A stretch of DNA of 64,000 bases from the NCBI RefSeq assembly GCF_030268045.1, contig NZ_BSDC01000001.1:248001-312000 (forward strand), given 5' to 3'. The DNA comes from Geothrix edaphica (GTDB lineage: Bacteria > Acidobacteriota > Holophagae > Holophagales > Holophagaceae). Under the pieces are notes generated by a model. That model did no database searches. It had not been told where the DNA came from and saw nothing but the letters and a program-made list of their open reading frames with translations. Positions within the stretch are counted from its first letter, which is position 1. Every line of letters begins with the position of its first letter. Below are positions 1 to 8,124 of this stretch, one piece after another. A program made the translations under genes and the position numbers.

Positions 1-136
1 CGTAGGCCCGGAAGCGGGGAAGGCCCAGGCGGCGCACGTTGAAGGAGCCGTCCTTGTTGACCCCTCGACCGGCCCTCCCCTGTAGGCCCAGGCCGAGGTC
101 GTCAGGGAGAGAGGGTCCGCGGAAGGGGGAGGCCAT
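1..136 (-). CDS. Inward-rectifier K+ channel family protein, N-terminal fragment
   Basis: Only the first 45 or so residues lie in the window; the gene runs off the left edge. Translating leftwards from an ATG at 136 gives MASPFRGPSLPDDLGLGL, then RGVNKDGSFNVRRLG and a basic stretch ending RFRAY. The NKDGSFNVRR block preceded by DLGLG resembles the cytoplasmic N-terminus just before the slide helix of bacterial Kir (KirBac) potassium channels. The selectivity filter and the transmembrane part are outside the window, so channel function rests on this short block alone. The gene is divergent from nothing visible, and about 100 bases separate it from the prepilin peptidase gene that lies upstream of it on the same strand. 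Confidence 0.55.
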   Translation of the reverse strand, partial: MASPFRGPSLPDDLGLGLQGRAGRGVNKDGSFNVRRLGLPRFRAY

Positions 137-238
137 GGCGTCCTGCGAAGGAAGGGAAAGCCCAGATTGTAGCGACGGGGGGCCAGACTGCCAGAGGCAG
201 GCCGCGTCTCCTTCTCTCGCGGTCGGCGGGAAGCCGGA

Positions 239-1153
239 TCAGCCCACCACGCCCAGGTACCCCAGCCACAGCGCCCGCCCGAAGAACACCACCATGGGCG
301 TGGCCAGGGCCAGGAAGCAGCCGAAGGGCAGCATGGTCTGGCCCCCGGAGCGGCGGGTGAGCATCAGGGGCAGCCCCACGGCGGCGCCCAGGCCCGCGCC
401 CAGGAAGAGGACCCCCAGCATGGGGGCCCAGCCCCAGAAGGCGCCAAGCCAGGCGAGCATCTTGAAGTCGCCCATGCCCAGGCCGTCGGTCTTGCGGATG
501 GCCTTGTAGACCAGGTTCAGCAGGGCTGGCGCCCCATAGCCGATGGCCAGGCCCAGGAGGCTGGCCTGCCAGGTGACCGTGGGTTCGAAGCCGTGGTAGG
601 CCGGGGCGGGCTGGAGGCCGTTGTGGAAGGCCAGGGCCTGGATGAGCGTGTCCCCCCGTCCCCAGGCCTTCACCAGGGTCTCGGGCCAGGCCAGCTGGGG
701 CAGGGCGCAGAGGACGCCCAGGACCATCAGGGGGAACTGGATCGCATCCGGCAGGATCATCTCGGTGAAGTCCGTGAAGAAGAGCACCAGCAGGGCGTAG
801 GCGCAGATCACGGCCTTGAGCCAGATGAGCGTGCCGAAGGGGAAGAGCCAGTGCGCGCCGCCCAGGATCAGGCCGCCCAGCAGCTCCACCAGCGGGTAGC
901 GGAAGGGGATGCGCCAGCCGCAGGCCGCGCACTTCCCCCGCAGCCACAGCCAGCCGAAGAGGGGCACGTTGTGCCAGGGCTTGATCTTCGCCTTGCAGGA
1001 CGGGCAGTGGCTGGCCTTCGTCACCACGTTGCGATCCTCCGGCGCCTCCTGGGGCAGCCGGTGGATGAGCACGTTGGAGAACGAGCCCAGGAGCAGCCCG
1101 AAGGGCGTCAGGAAGAGGCTCAGGATCCAGGGCGGGAGGTCGAGGAACGGCAT
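239..1153 (-). CDS. pilD: Prepilin peptidase / N-methyltransferase (type IV pilin or type II secretion leader peptidase)
   Basis: A 304-residue integral membrane aspartic protease that cleaves the leader of type IV prepilins or pseudopilins and N-methylates the new N-terminus. After a first membrane helix containing [16 protein letters not shown] come two CxxC zinc motifs (HCPSC and CAAC, about 30 residues apart) in the cytoplasmic methyltransferase domain. Further membrane helices carry the two catalytic aspartates, in [14 protein letters not shown] and in [12 protein letters not shown] (the GxGD motif). Length and order are those of full PilD/GspO proteins. The ATG at 1153 was chosen because homology begins there; the frame is open upstream, but that part reads like antisense of the next gene. 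No pilin genes are adjacent, so it probably serves substrates encoded elsewhere. Confidence 0.93.
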   Translation of the reverse strand: MPFLDLPPWILSLFLTPFGLLLGSFSNVLIHRLPQEAPEDRNVVTKASHCPSCKAKIKPWHNVPLFGWLWLRGKCAACGWRIPFRYPLVELLGGLILGGAHWLFPFGTLIWLKAVICAYALLVLFFTDFTEMILPDAIQFPLMVLGVLCALPQLAWPETLVKAWGRGDTLIQALAFHNGLQPAPAYHGFEPTVTWQASLLGLAIGYGAPALLNLVYKAIRKTDGLGMGDFKMLAWLGAFWGWAPMLGVLFLGAGLGAAVGLPLMLTRRSGGQTMLPFGCFLALATPMVVFFGRALWLGYLGVVG

Positions 1154-1222
1154 GGGACAACGATACCGGGGACTTCTTCCGCGTTCGCGGCAGAATGGAA
1201 GGGAACGCCCCCAGGAGTCCCC

Positions 1223-1864
1223 GTGTCCCGTTTGCTGCCCAGCCTCGTCCTCGCTGTCTCCCTGTCCGCCCAGGCGCCCGTCCCGGCGCCCACGCCAGCG
1301 GCCACGCCGGTGCCTGTTCCTGCGCCCCTTCCCGCGCCCCTGGCCAAGCCGCGGGTGCAGCTGCTCACCAGCTACGGTCCCATCGTGGTGGAGCTGGAGC
1401 CGGAGCTGGCCCCGAAGACCGTGGAGAACTTCCTTCAGTACGTGAAGGATGGCCACTACAAGGGCACCATCTTCCACCGCGTCATCGAGGGGTTCATGGT
1501 TCAGGGCGGCGGCCTGCTGGAGAACCTGGAGGAGAAGCCCATGCGGGCGCCCATCCTCAACGAGGCCCCCCAGACCTTCCGGGCCGGCTTGAAGAACACC
1601 CGCGGCACCATCGCCATGGCCCGCACGGGGTCGCCCCACAGCGCCACGGCCCAGTTCTACATCAACACCGTGGACAACAAGGCCCTCGACCACCGGGACC
1701 TGAGCGAGGAGGGCTACGGCTACTGCGTCTTCGGCCGGGTGGTGGCGGGCATGGACGTGGTGGACAAGATCGAGAAGGTGCGGACCGAATGGCGCAAGGG
1801 CCAGTCCGGGGTGCCCCAGTACCCCGTGCGGCTCAAGGACGCCGTACTGCTGCCGCCGCAGTAG
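1223..1864 (+). CDS. Secreted cyclophilin-type peptidyl-prolyl cis-trans isomerase
   Basis: A 213-residue protein with a short hydrophobic signal ([17 protein letters not shown]), a Pro/Ala-rich linker (residues about 20-45) and one cyclophilin domain. The domain shows [19 protein letters not shown], with the catalytic-type Phe-His-Arg, then GTIAMAR and [13 protein letters not shown]. It should isomerise X-Pro bonds during folding of exported proteins in the periplasm. The start is a GTG at 1223 with AGGAG five bases upstream; longer upstream reading is open but not protein-like. The gene is followed after five bases by an acyltransferase gene and is probably transcribed with it. Confidence 0.9.
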   Translation: MSRLLPSLVLAVSLSAQAPVPAPTPAATPVPVPAPLPAPLAKPRVQLLTSYGPIVVELEPELAPKTVENFLQYVKDGHYKGTIFHRVIEGFMVQGGGLLENLEEKPMRAPILNEAPQTFRAGLKNTRGTIAMARTGSPHSATAQFYINTVDNKALDHRDLSEEGYGYCVFGRVVAGMDVVDKIEKVRTEWRKGQSGVPQYPVRLKDAVLLPPQ

Positions 1865-1869
1865 GGGCG

Positions 1870-2607
1870 ATGGCGGGCCGTCCTCTCCTCCGTCCCCTTC
1901 TGGTCTGGATCTTCGGCGCCCTGGCGCTGGCGCTCTCTGTGTGCCTCTGCTTTCTGCTGGCGCCCTTCCTCGGCGGCCCGGGGGCCTTCTGGCTCGTGGC
2001 GCCCCGCTACATCCGCGGCACAGCCCGGGCCTTCGGCATCCGCCGGGAGCTGGAGGGCTGGGAGGCGCTCCCGCCTGATCTCCGCAGCGGCGGACGGCCC
2101 GCCGTGTTCATCGGCAACCATACGTCGCTGTTCGATCCGCCCCTGATGATCTCCACGCTGCCCTGCCGCCCGGTGTTTGTGGCCAAGCGGGAGCTGGCGC
2201 GGGTCCCCTTCCTGGGGTGGGTGATCTGGCTGGCGGACTTCATCTTCATCGACCGCCGCGACCGGAACGCGGCCCTGGCGAGCCTGGAGGAGGCCGCCGT
2301 CCGCATCCGCGCGGGCCAGAGCATCGTGGCCTTTCCCGAGGGCACCCGCAGCCAGGAAGGGTGCCTGCAGCCCTTCAAGAAGGGGGCCTTCGCCCTGGCC
2401 TTCGAGGCCGGCGTGCCCGTGGTGCCCCTCGCCATCCACGGCGGTCCGGAGATCCTGCCCAAGGGCGGCTGGCGCGTGCGGGGCGGCCTCTACCGCATCA
2501 CCATGGGTTCGCCCCTGGAATCCAGCGCCTACCCCGACGCGGAGGCGCTCCGCCTGGCCGCGGAATCAGCGGTGCGCGAGCTCCTGGGGAAGGGCGACGG
2601 TCGCTGA
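1870..2607 (+). CDS. 1-acyl-sn-glycerol-3-phosphate acyltransferase (PlsC family)
   Basis: A 245-residue membrane-associated acyltransferase that should place an acyl chain on lysophosphatidic acid. An N-terminal hydrophobic segment (residues about 5-35) is followed by the family blocks NHTSLFD (HX4D, catalytic His and Asp), FIDRRDR and FPEGTRS (acyl acceptor and phosphate binding). The ATG at 1870 lies five bases after the cyclophilin stop, which suggests translation in one operon. Three PlsC-type proteins occur in the window (also 38,498-39,751 and 58,628-59,275), so which one is the housekeeping PlsC cannot be told from sequence. Confidence 0.88.
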   Translation: MAGRPLLRPLLVWIFGALALALSVCLCFLLAPFLGGPGAFWLVAPRYIRGTARAFGIRRELEGWEALPPDLRSGGRPAVFIGNHTSLFDPPLMISTLPCRPVFVAKRELARVPFLGWVIWLADFIFIDRRDRNAALASLEEAAVRIRAGQSIVAFPEGTRSQEGCLQPFKKGAFALAFEAGVPVVPLAIHGGPEILPKGGWRVRGGLYRITMGSPLESSAYPDAEALRLAAESAVRELLGKGDGR

Positions 2608-2624
2608 CCCCAGCGGTGCCGGGC

Positions 2625-3026
2625 TCAGTTCACGATCTTGATGGGCGGAGGCGGCCCCTGCGGACGCCGGCGGTCCTTGGGGATGAAGATCGCGCCGAGG
2701 ACCGATGCGATGACGCTGCTCACCAGGGCGCCGAAGAAGCCGGCCCAGAAGCCCGGGACGGTGAACCCGAGGCCGAGCCGCGAGGACAGCGCCCCGGCCA
2801 GCCAGAACACCAGGCCGTTGATGACCAGGCTGAAGCAGCCGAAGGAGCAGGCCACGGGGACGAAGGCGATGAGCTTCAGGAGGCTGCCCACGGTGGTGTT
2901 CAGGGCGGCCAGGATCACGGCCACGATGAGCAGATCGAGGAAGGTGCCGTGGCCCAGGCCCGGCACGAAGGCGCAGGCCACCAGCAGGCCGACGGCCGAG
3001 AAGAGGAAGCGCAGGAGGGTGGTCAT
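2625..3026 (-). CDS. Phage-holin-family (holin 4_2/DUF360-type) small membrane protein
   Basis: A 133-residue protein with about four hydrophobic segments and a Pro/Arg-rich cytoplasmic tail. The pattern of a short N-terminal helix, a long segment around LDLLIVAVILAALNTTVG, a segment ending INGLVFWLAG and a Gly-rich last helix fits the phage holin 4_2 / DUF360 family. Despite the name, these are mostly chromosomal proteins of unknown function. The ATG at 3026 overlaps the stop of the upstream serine acetyltransferase gene (ATGA), so the two are translationally coupled. There is no lysis gene nearby, which argues against a prophage remnant. Confidence 0.75.
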   Translation of the reverse strand: MTTLLRFLFSAVGLLVACAFVPGLGHGTFLDLLIVAVILAALNTTVGSLLKLIAFVPVACSFGCFSLVINGLVFWLAGALSSRLGLGFTVPGFWAGFFGALVSSVIASVLGAIFIPKDRRRPQGPPPPIKIVN

Positions 3027-3922
3027 GCCGGCATTCCGTCCTTTTCCTTGGCCTGGGTGATGATGCTGCCCGGAGGCACGCTGCGGGTGAGCCACACGTT
3101 GCCGCCGATGGCCGAGCCCTTGCCGAGGGTGATGCGGCCCAGCACCGTGGCGTTCGAGTAGATGATCACGTCATCCTCCACCACCGGGTGGCGGGGGACG
3201 CCCTTCACGGGGTGGCCCTCCGCATCGAGTGGGAAGCTCTTGGCTCCCAGCGTCACGCCCTGGTAGATCCGCACGTTGCGGCCGATGATGCAGGTCTCGC
3301 CGATGACAACGCCGGTCCCGTGGTCGATGAAGAACCGCTCGCCGATCTGGGCGCCGGGGTGGATGTCGATGCCCGTGAGGCTGTGGGCGAGCTCGGTGAT
3401 CATGCGGGGCAGCAGGGGCACGCCCAGCTTCAGCAGCTCGTGGGCCAGGCGCTGGCTGGTGATGGCCACCATGCCCGGATAGCAGAACAGCACCTCATCG
3501 GGACTGGTGGCCGCCGGATCGCCCTCGAAGCCCGCCTGGATATCCGTGGCCAGGAGGCGCCGCACCTCGGGCAGCCGGGCCAGGAAGGCCCGCGCCAGGT
3601 CCAGGGAACGCTCGCCGCAGTCGCCGCAGGCCGGATCGGAGGCCATCATCCCCCGCTGGATCTGGTCGCAGAGCCCGTGGAGCACCCGGTCCATGCGGGC
3701 GCCCAGGTGGTAGCGCAGAGTCTCGGCCTTCAGCTCGGAGGCGCCGAAGTAGCCCGGGAAGAGCAGGGCGCGCAGCTCTTCCACCAGGGCGGCCAGGGCC
3801 GTGCGTGAGGGGAACTCCCGCCGGCCCAGGGGCATCTCCGTGAGCGCCGAGGAGGCTTCGGCCAGAGCCTCGACCACGGCGTGGAGGTCGGGCCGTGGCT
3901 CCGGGTGTCGCTTGCTGGGCAT
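3023..3922 (-). CDS. cysE: Serine O-acetyltransferase (CysE/EpsC type)
   Basis: A 299-residue enzyme making O-acetylserine from serine and acetyl-CoA, the first committed step of cysteine synthesis. An alpha-helical N-terminal part (about 1-170) is followed by a left-handed beta-helix acetyltransferase domain. Signature parts include GIDIHPGAQIGERFFIDHG, GVVIGETCIIG and VTLGAKSF, with His residues of the active-site type, and the late hexapeptide turns AIGGNVWLTRSVPPGS. Length and the long N-terminus resemble the EpsC-type branch. An ATG at 3940 is also possible; 3922 was chosen because a GGAG lies five bases before it. No cysK is visible beside it. Confidence 0.9.
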   Translation of the reverse strand: MPSKRHPEPRPDLHAVVEALAEASSALTEMPLGRREFPSRTALAALVEELRALLFPGYFGASELKAETLRYHLGARMDRVLHGLCDQIQRGMMASDPACGDCGERSLDLARAFLARLPEVRRLLATDIQAGFEGDPAATSPDEVLFCYPGMVAITSQRLAHELLKLGVPLLPRMITELAHSLTGIDIHPGAQIGERFFIDHGTGVVIGETCIIGRNVRIYQGVTLGAKSFPLDAEGHPVKGVPRHPVVEDDVIIYSNATVLGRITLGKGSAIGGNVWLTRSVPPGSIITQAKEKDGMPA

Positions 3923-3980
3923 GGGGACTCCAGGATCCATCCGGACCGCGGAGGGCCGGATGGACTAGGATGCCGCAGAA

Positions 3981-5039
3981 TCACTCCCGCACGTAGTGGC
4001 AGGTGTAGCCGCCGGGGTGCTTGATCAGGTAGTCCTGGTGATATTCCTCGGCCGTCCACCACGGCCCGGCCGCGGTGATCTCGGTGACGACGGGCCGCTT
4101 CCACTTGCCGCTGGCGTCCACCTCGGCCTTCACGCGCTCGGCGGTCTGCCGCTGGGCCTCGCTGTGGGTGAAGATCGCGCTGCGGTACGAGGTGCCCACG
4201 TCGTTGCCCTGGCGGTTCAGGGTGGTGGGGTCGTGCATGCGGAAGAAGAAGCGCAGCAGGGCCTCGAAGCTGGTCTTGGTGGGGTCGAAGCGGATCTGCA
4301 CAGCCTCGGCGTGGCCCTCGTGGTGCTCGTAGGTGGCGTTGGGCACGGTGCCCCCGGTGTAGCCCACCTCGATGCCGAGGACGCCGGGCTGCTTGCGGAG
4401 GAGGTCCTCCATGCCCCAGAAGCAGCCGCCGGCGAGGGTGGCGATCTCCTCCTTGGCCACCGGCGCCGCCTTGGCCGTCCGGCCGAACAGGGGCAGGAAG
4501 CGGCCCAGGCCCTCCTTCTCCAGGTCATCCACGGGCACGAAGCGGAGGGAGGCCGAGTTGATGCAGTAGCGCAGGCCGCCCTGGTCACGGGGGCCGTCAT
4601 CGAAGACATGGCCCAGGTGGGAGTCGGCGCCCTTGGATCGCACCTCGGTGCGGATCATGCCATGGGAGATGTCGCGGTGCTCGACCACCTCCTCGGCCGC
4701 CAGGGGCTTCGTGAAGCTGGGCCAGCCGCAGCCCGAATCGAACTTGTCCTTGGACGAGAAGAGCGGCTTACCGCTCACCACGTCCACATAGATCCCGTCC
4801 CGGTGGTCGTTCCAGAACTCGTTCTGGAAGGGGGGCTCGGTGCCGGCCTCCTGCGTGACGCGGTACTGCATGGGCGTGAGCTTCTTCTTGAGGGCGTCAG
4901 GGCTGGGCTTGTCGGGCGCGGTCACATTCACCTCTCGATCGGTCGGGGTAGGAGGATGCCCCGGGTGGGGGAGGGCCAGGGCCGCGCCCGCCAGCGCCAC
5001 TGCTGCGGCCACCGCCAACCAGATGCTCCGCCTCCGCAT
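3981..5039 (-). CDS. msrAB: Exported MsrB-MsrA fusion, bifunctional methionine sulfoxide reductase
   Basis: A 352-residue protein that reduces both R- and S-methionine sulfoxide in damaged proteins. After a signal-like N-terminus ([21 protein letters not shown]) comes the MsrB domain, about residues 50-185, with [19 protein letters not shown] and the catalytic-cysteine block [11 protein letters not shown]. The MsrA domain, about 200-350, carries the catalytic GGCFWGMED and GYTGG. The domain order MsrB then MsrA is the reverse of Neisseria PilB. The MsrB zinc CxxC pairs seem to be missing. The signal points to the periplasm, where reductant must be supplied by another protein, since no thioredoxin domain is fused. 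ATG 5039 was chosen as the start of the signal sequence. Confidence 0.92.
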   Translation of the reverse strand: MRRRSIWLAVAAAVALAGAALALPHPGHPPTPTDREVNVTAPDKPSPDALKKKLTPMQYRVTQEAGTEPPFQNEFWNDHRDGIYVDVVSGKPLFSSKDKFDSGCGWPSFTKPLAAEEVVEHRDISHGMIRTEVRSKGADSHLGHVFDDGPRDQGGLRYCINSASLRFVPVDDLEKEGLGRFLPLFGRTAKAAPVAKEEIATLAGGCFWGMEDLLRKQPGVLGIEVGYTGGTVPNATYEHHEGHAEAVQIRFDPTKTSFEALLRFFFRMHDPTTLNRQGNDVGTSYRSAIFTHSEAQRQTAERVKAEVDASGKWKRPVVTEITAAGPWWTAEEYHQDYLIKHPGGYTCHYVRE

Positions 5040-5121
5040 GGGTCCTCCGGATGCAGGTTGGATGCCGCCAGGTGCCCGGGCGTTTCCGGCTGAGGGACAA
5101 TGGGCCCCTTGGGGGGCTTCC

Positions 5122-5775
5122 ATGCGGTTCATCTTCGAGCAGATCCGGGTCGGGGGCGATCGCAACTTCGGCTATCTCCTGGGGGACCGGGAAGCGGGCG
5201 TGGGCGTGCTCATCGATCCCTCGTACACCCCCGAGACGGTGGTGGAGCGGGCCCGGGCCCAGGGGCTGCGGATCACCCACATCCTCAACACCCACGGCCA
5301 CGCCGACCACGCCAACGGCAACGAGGGGGCCAAGGCGCTGACCGGGGCGCTGGTGGCGGGAGGCCCGGGGCACCCCGGGCCCACCGACCTCACGCTCAAA
5401 GATGGGGACCGGGTTCCCTTCGGCGCGTATTCGCTCCGGGTGTGGCACGTCCCCGGTCACTACCACGACCACCTGGCCTTCCTGGTGGAGGGCGAGGGCG
5501 CCGGCTTCACCGGGGACCTGCTCTTCGTGGGTAAGGTGGGCGGTACCCAGACCGAGGCCGACGGCCGCACGGAGTGGGACAGCCTCCAGCGCCTGCTGCG
5601 GGAGTGGCCGCCCCACACCACCCTCTGGCCCGGCCACGACTACGGCGCCCGCCCCAGCTCCACCATCGAATGGGAACGGTGCTACAACCCGTTCCTCCTG
5701 TGCCCTGATGTGGAGGCTTTCCTCAAGGCCAAGGGCGAGTGGGCGGGGTTCAAGGCGAACCACGGGCTGCGCTGA
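5122..5775 (+). CDS. MBL-fold metallohydrolase (glyoxalase II / persulfide dioxygenase-like)
   Basis: A 217-residue metallo-beta-lactamase-fold enzyme. It shows [10 protein letters not shown] (HxHxDH metal motif), HVPGHYHDH (third His), a [11 protein letters not shown] block with the bridging Asp, and a last metal His in WPGHDYG. The arrangement matches the glyoxalase II / ETHE1 branch, which hydrolyse S-acylglutathione or oxidise persulfides; sequence alone does not decide between them. The gene is divergent from msrAB, with about 80 bases between starts, so a shared oxidative or sulfur-stress role is possible but not shown. ATG 5122 is the only start fitting the family N-terminus. Confidence 0.85.
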   Translation: MRFIFEQIRVGGDRNFGYLLGDREAGVGVLIDPSYTPETVVERARAQGLRITHILNTHGHADHANGNEGAKALTGALVAGGPGHPGPTDLTLKDGDRVPFGAYSLRVWHVPGHYHDHLAFLVEGEGAGFTGDLLFVGKVGGTQTEADGRTEWDSLQRLLREWPPHTTLWPGHDYGARPSSTIEWERCYNPFLLCPDVEAFLKAKGEWAGFKANHGLR

Positions 5776-5997
5776 GCGCTGGACCCGATCGCCATCTAAT
5801 TTGAAGGACTTCTTCTCCATTTTGATGGAATCCGCCGGAACGGCAGGCCCAATATGGCTATGTAAGTTATTAATATAAATAAATTTAAGTTGTGGCCTGG
5901 AATGTGCACCTCAGAGCCATGGTTGGCGGGTCGGACCTCACGGTCCGGGCCCTCGATCTGCCGTCGCCCCATTCCCCTTCCTGCTTAAGGAGCAGCC
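5776..5997. other. Intergenic region with AT-rich patch
   Basis: These 222 bases hold no credible gene. A strikingly AT-rich stretch lies at about 5860-5893 (TTATTAATATAAATAAATTT), followed by a GC-rich imperfect hairpin around 5930-5950 (GGACC / GGTCC) and an AGGAG-type ribosome site before 5998. It probably holds the promoter of the lipoprotein gene and the end of the MBL transcript. Confidence 0.45.
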
Positions 5998-6861
5998 ATG
6001 AATGACTTCAAGCGTTTCGCCCCGGGTGCCTTGACGGTGCTGGTGGCTGTCGGCTTCACAGCCTGCCAGCCCAAGGCCAGTGATGCCACCGTCCAGGCCC
6101 AGGTCGCCGCCCAGCTGCAGGCCAAGGCCGCCGAGGACCGGGTGGCCATGCTGGAACAGCAGGTGGCCGACATGAAGGCCGGCAAGAACCGCGCGTCCGG
6201 CGACCAGGAAGCCATCAACCAGGTGTCCCTGGCGCACATGCGCGCCCTGGACCGGCAGCTGGCGGACGCCCGGCAGCGGGCTGCAGAGCGCCGCAAGGAC
6301 GCGGCCACCTTGGCCTCGACTCCGGTCGCCCAATTGCCACGGGTGACCATCGTGGAGGTTCCCAGCGGCACCCGCATCACCGTCAGGATGGGCGCTGAGC
6401 TGGCCACGGATCGGGACCAGGCCGGAGATCCCTGGTCCGGGACCCTGTCCGAGGACGTGATGGTGGGGAACACCGTGGTCTGGCCTGCGGGCACCAATGT
6501 CAGTGGTGTCGTGGCGCAGAGCACCCCCGCGGGGCGCCTGTCCAGCGGCAATGGTGGGCTGGGCATCCGCTTGACCACAGTGGGCCACAACGGCGTGGAT
6601 GCCGGAACCTACATGGTGGTGGGCGACACCCGCGGCAAGCGTGACGCCAAGTTCATCGGCGGCACCGCGGCCCTGGGCGCCCTGGTGGGCGTCCTCACCG
6701 ACAAGAACCACCAGGGTGATCACGCCCTGGGTGGGGCGGCGGCAGGCGCCCTCGCCGGAACCGCGCTTGCGGCCGGTACCGCCGACACCGTGATCCGCAT
6801 CCCCTCCTCCCAGCTCGTCACCTTTTCCCTGACCGCCCCCGAGCCGGTCTCCGTCAAGTGA
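5998..6861 (+). CDS. Putative lipoprotein with coiled coil and Gly/Ala-rich C-terminal segment
   Basis: A 287-residue protein not assigned to a named family. It begins with a signal and lipobox VGFTAC (Cys23), then a Gln/Ala-rich helical region (about 30-105) with coiled-coil character. A beta-rich domain follows (about 110-215) starting PRVTIVEVPSGTRITVRMG and including GDPWSGTLSEDVMVGNTVVWPAG. Near the C-terminus, Gly/Ala-rich segments (GGTAALGALVGVL and GGAAAGALAGTALAAG) resemble glycine-zipper membrane helices. It is likely anchored to a membrane on the periplasmic side. A ribosome site AAGGAG precedes the ATG. The following gene starts 29 bases after the stop. Confidence 0.8.
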   Translation: MNDFKRFAPGALTVLVAVGFTACQPKASDATVQAQVAAQLQAKAAEDRVAMLEQQVADMKAGKNRASGDQEAINQVSLAHMRALDRQLADARQRAAERRKDAATLASTPVAQLPRVTIVEVPSGTRITVRMGAELATDRDQAGDPWSGTLSEDVMVGNTVVWPAGTNVSGVVAQSTPAGRLSSGNGGLGIRLTTVGHNGVDAGTYMVVGDTRGKRDAKFIGGTAALGALVGVLTDKNHQGDHALGGAAAGALAGTALAAGTADTVIRIPSSQLVTFSLTAPEPVSVK

Positions 6862-6889
6862 CTGGCGCATTGTCCAGGAGATGAGAACC

Positions 6890-7090
6890 ATGGTTGCGAC
6901 CAGGAAGACCATCCAGATCAAGAAGTCCCATGAGGGGCGGCTCCACAAGGACCTGAACCTCCCCATGGGCCAGCCCATCGAGGCCGCCAAGCTGGAAGAG
7001 GCCCTGCATTCCAGCGACCCCGTCGTGCGGAAGCGGGGCCAGTTCGCGAAGAATGCCCACCATTTCCATCACCCCAAAAAGGGTCAGTAG
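6890..7090 (+). CDS. Small conserved basic protein of unknown function
   Basis: A 66-residue protein rich in Lys, Arg and His, starting MVATRKTIQIKKSHEGRLHK and ending with HHFHHPKKG. The pattern of a short conserved TRKTIQIKKSHEGRLHKDL head followed by a charged helix is seen in small hypothetical proteins of many bacteria; no function is known to me. AGGAG at 6876-6880 gives a nine-base spacing to the ATG at 6890, while the ATG at 6881 directly abuts the Shine-Dalgarno and is unlikely. It is probably co-transcribed with the lipoprotein gene. Confidence 0.7.
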   Translation: MVATRKTIQIKKSHEGRLHKDLNLPMGQPIEAAKLEEALHSSDPVVRKRGQFAKNAHHFHHPKKGQ

Positions 7091-7120
7091 ATCAGCGCAG
7101 AGGCCGCCAGGAGGGGCTTT

Positions 7121-7879
7121 ATGATTCAGGGAGGCCTGGTGGGCTGCCCTGAAAGGATTGGCGCTGTGAACCTGTTCGACGTGCCCAGCGAAGCACACAC
7201 CGCCGCGGTCGATGCCGCCATCACCAGCCGCCGCTCCATGCGTGCCTTCCTGCCGACGCCCGTGCCGCGCGAAACCGTAGAGGCCATCCTGCGCGTGGCT
7301 TCGCGGGCCCCCTCGGGCACCAACATCCAGCCCTGGCAGGTCCATGTGCTGACTGGCGCCGCCAAGGAGCGGCTCTGCGACCGCATCCTCGCGATCTACG
7401 AGGATCCCGACGAGCTGGCCCGCCACGAGCGGGAGTACGAGTACTACCCGAAGGAGTGGGTCTCGCCCTACCTCGACCGGCGCCGCAAGGTGGGTTGGGA
7501 CCTCTACGGCCTCCTGGGCATCGCCAAGACCGACAAGGCAGGCATGCACGCCCAGCATGGCCGCAACTTCCGGTTCTTCGACGCCCCTGTGGGCCTGATC
7601 TTCAGCATCGACCGCCGGATGCAGATGGGCAGCTGGCTTGATTACGGCATGTTCCTCCAGAACCTCATGGTGGCGGCCCGGGCCCGGGGCCTGCACACCT
7701 GCCCCCAGGCCGCCTTCATCCAGTTCCACCGCGTCATCGCCGAGGAGCTGGCCTTCCAGCCCGGGCAGATGCTGGTCTGCGGCATGGCCCTGGGCTACGC
7801 CGACCCGGCGTCTGTGGAGAACAGCCTGGAGACCGAGCGCGCTCCCGTCGCTGAGTTCACGCGATTCCTCGAGGATTAG
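7121..7879 (+). CDS. Nitroreductase-family FMN flavoprotein
   Basis: A 252-residue NAD(P)H-dependent flavoprotein. The FMN-binding signature SRRSMRAFLPTPVPRETVEAI is followed by ASRAPSGTNIQPWQVHVL and later GSWLDYGMFLQNLMVAARARGL, as in the NfsA/NfsB superfamily. The physiological substrate cannot be read from the sequence. ATG 7121 has AGGAGG seven bases upstream. The gene is convergent with the MoaD-like gene of the AOR unit, ten bases away, and so is not part of that transcript. Confidence 0.88.
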   Translation: MIQGGLVGCPERIGAVNLFDVPSEAHTAAVDAAITSRRSMRAFLPTPVPRETVEAILRVASRAPSGTNIQPWQVHVLTGAAKERLCDRILAIYEDPDELARHEREYEYYPKEWVSPYLDRRRKVGWDLYGLLGIAKTDKAGMHAQHGRNFRFFDAPVGLIFSIDRRMQMGSWLDYGMFLQNLMVAARARGLHTCPQAAFIQFHRVIAEELAFQPGQMLVCGMALGYADPASVENSLETERAPVAEFTRFLED

Positions 7880-7889
7880 CCCGGGGCCC

Positions 7890-8123
7890 TCAGCCCCCAC
7901 CCACCAGGGGGAAGAGGGCCAGGGTGTCGCGCTCGCTCAGCGGATGATCCAGGGGAGCGTGCTGGCCGTTGACCATGACGATGCCCATCTCGCCCAGCCG
8001 GAAGCCCAGCCCGAGGATGACCTCGCGGCAGGCCACGCCGGGCGGGAACTGATGGTCGGCCTCCTTGAACCGGCCGTGCCGGAAGTGGGCGAAGAGCTTG
8101 ATGGTGACGGTGATCGGCGCCAT
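7890..8123 (-). CDS. MoaD/ThiS-like ubiquitin-fold protein linked to AOR
   Basis: A 77-residue protein ending in VGGG, with the beta-grasp pattern of MoaD/ThiS sulfur carriers: TVTIKLFAHFR, PPGVACREVILGLGF, VMVNGQHAPLDHPLSERDTLALFPLVGGG. The terminal Gly-Gly is the residue pair normally adenylated and thiocarboxylated. It begins one base after the AOR stop, so both are made from one message. Proteins of this type beside aldehyde oxidoreductases are thought to supply sulfur for the tungsten pyranopterin cofactor; that is inference here. Extra terminal Gly beyond GG is a small oddity. Confidence 0.85.
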   Translation of the reverse strand: MAPITVTIKLFAHFRHGRFKEADHQFPPGVACREVILGLGFRLGEMGIVMVNGQHAPLDHPLSERDTLALFPLVGGG

Positions 8124-8124
8124 C

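Noticed and set aside
2625-3026. Prophage remnant suggested by a holin-family protein
   Set aside because: The family is mostly chromosomal, the gene is coupled to serine acetyltransferase, and no phage gene is near.
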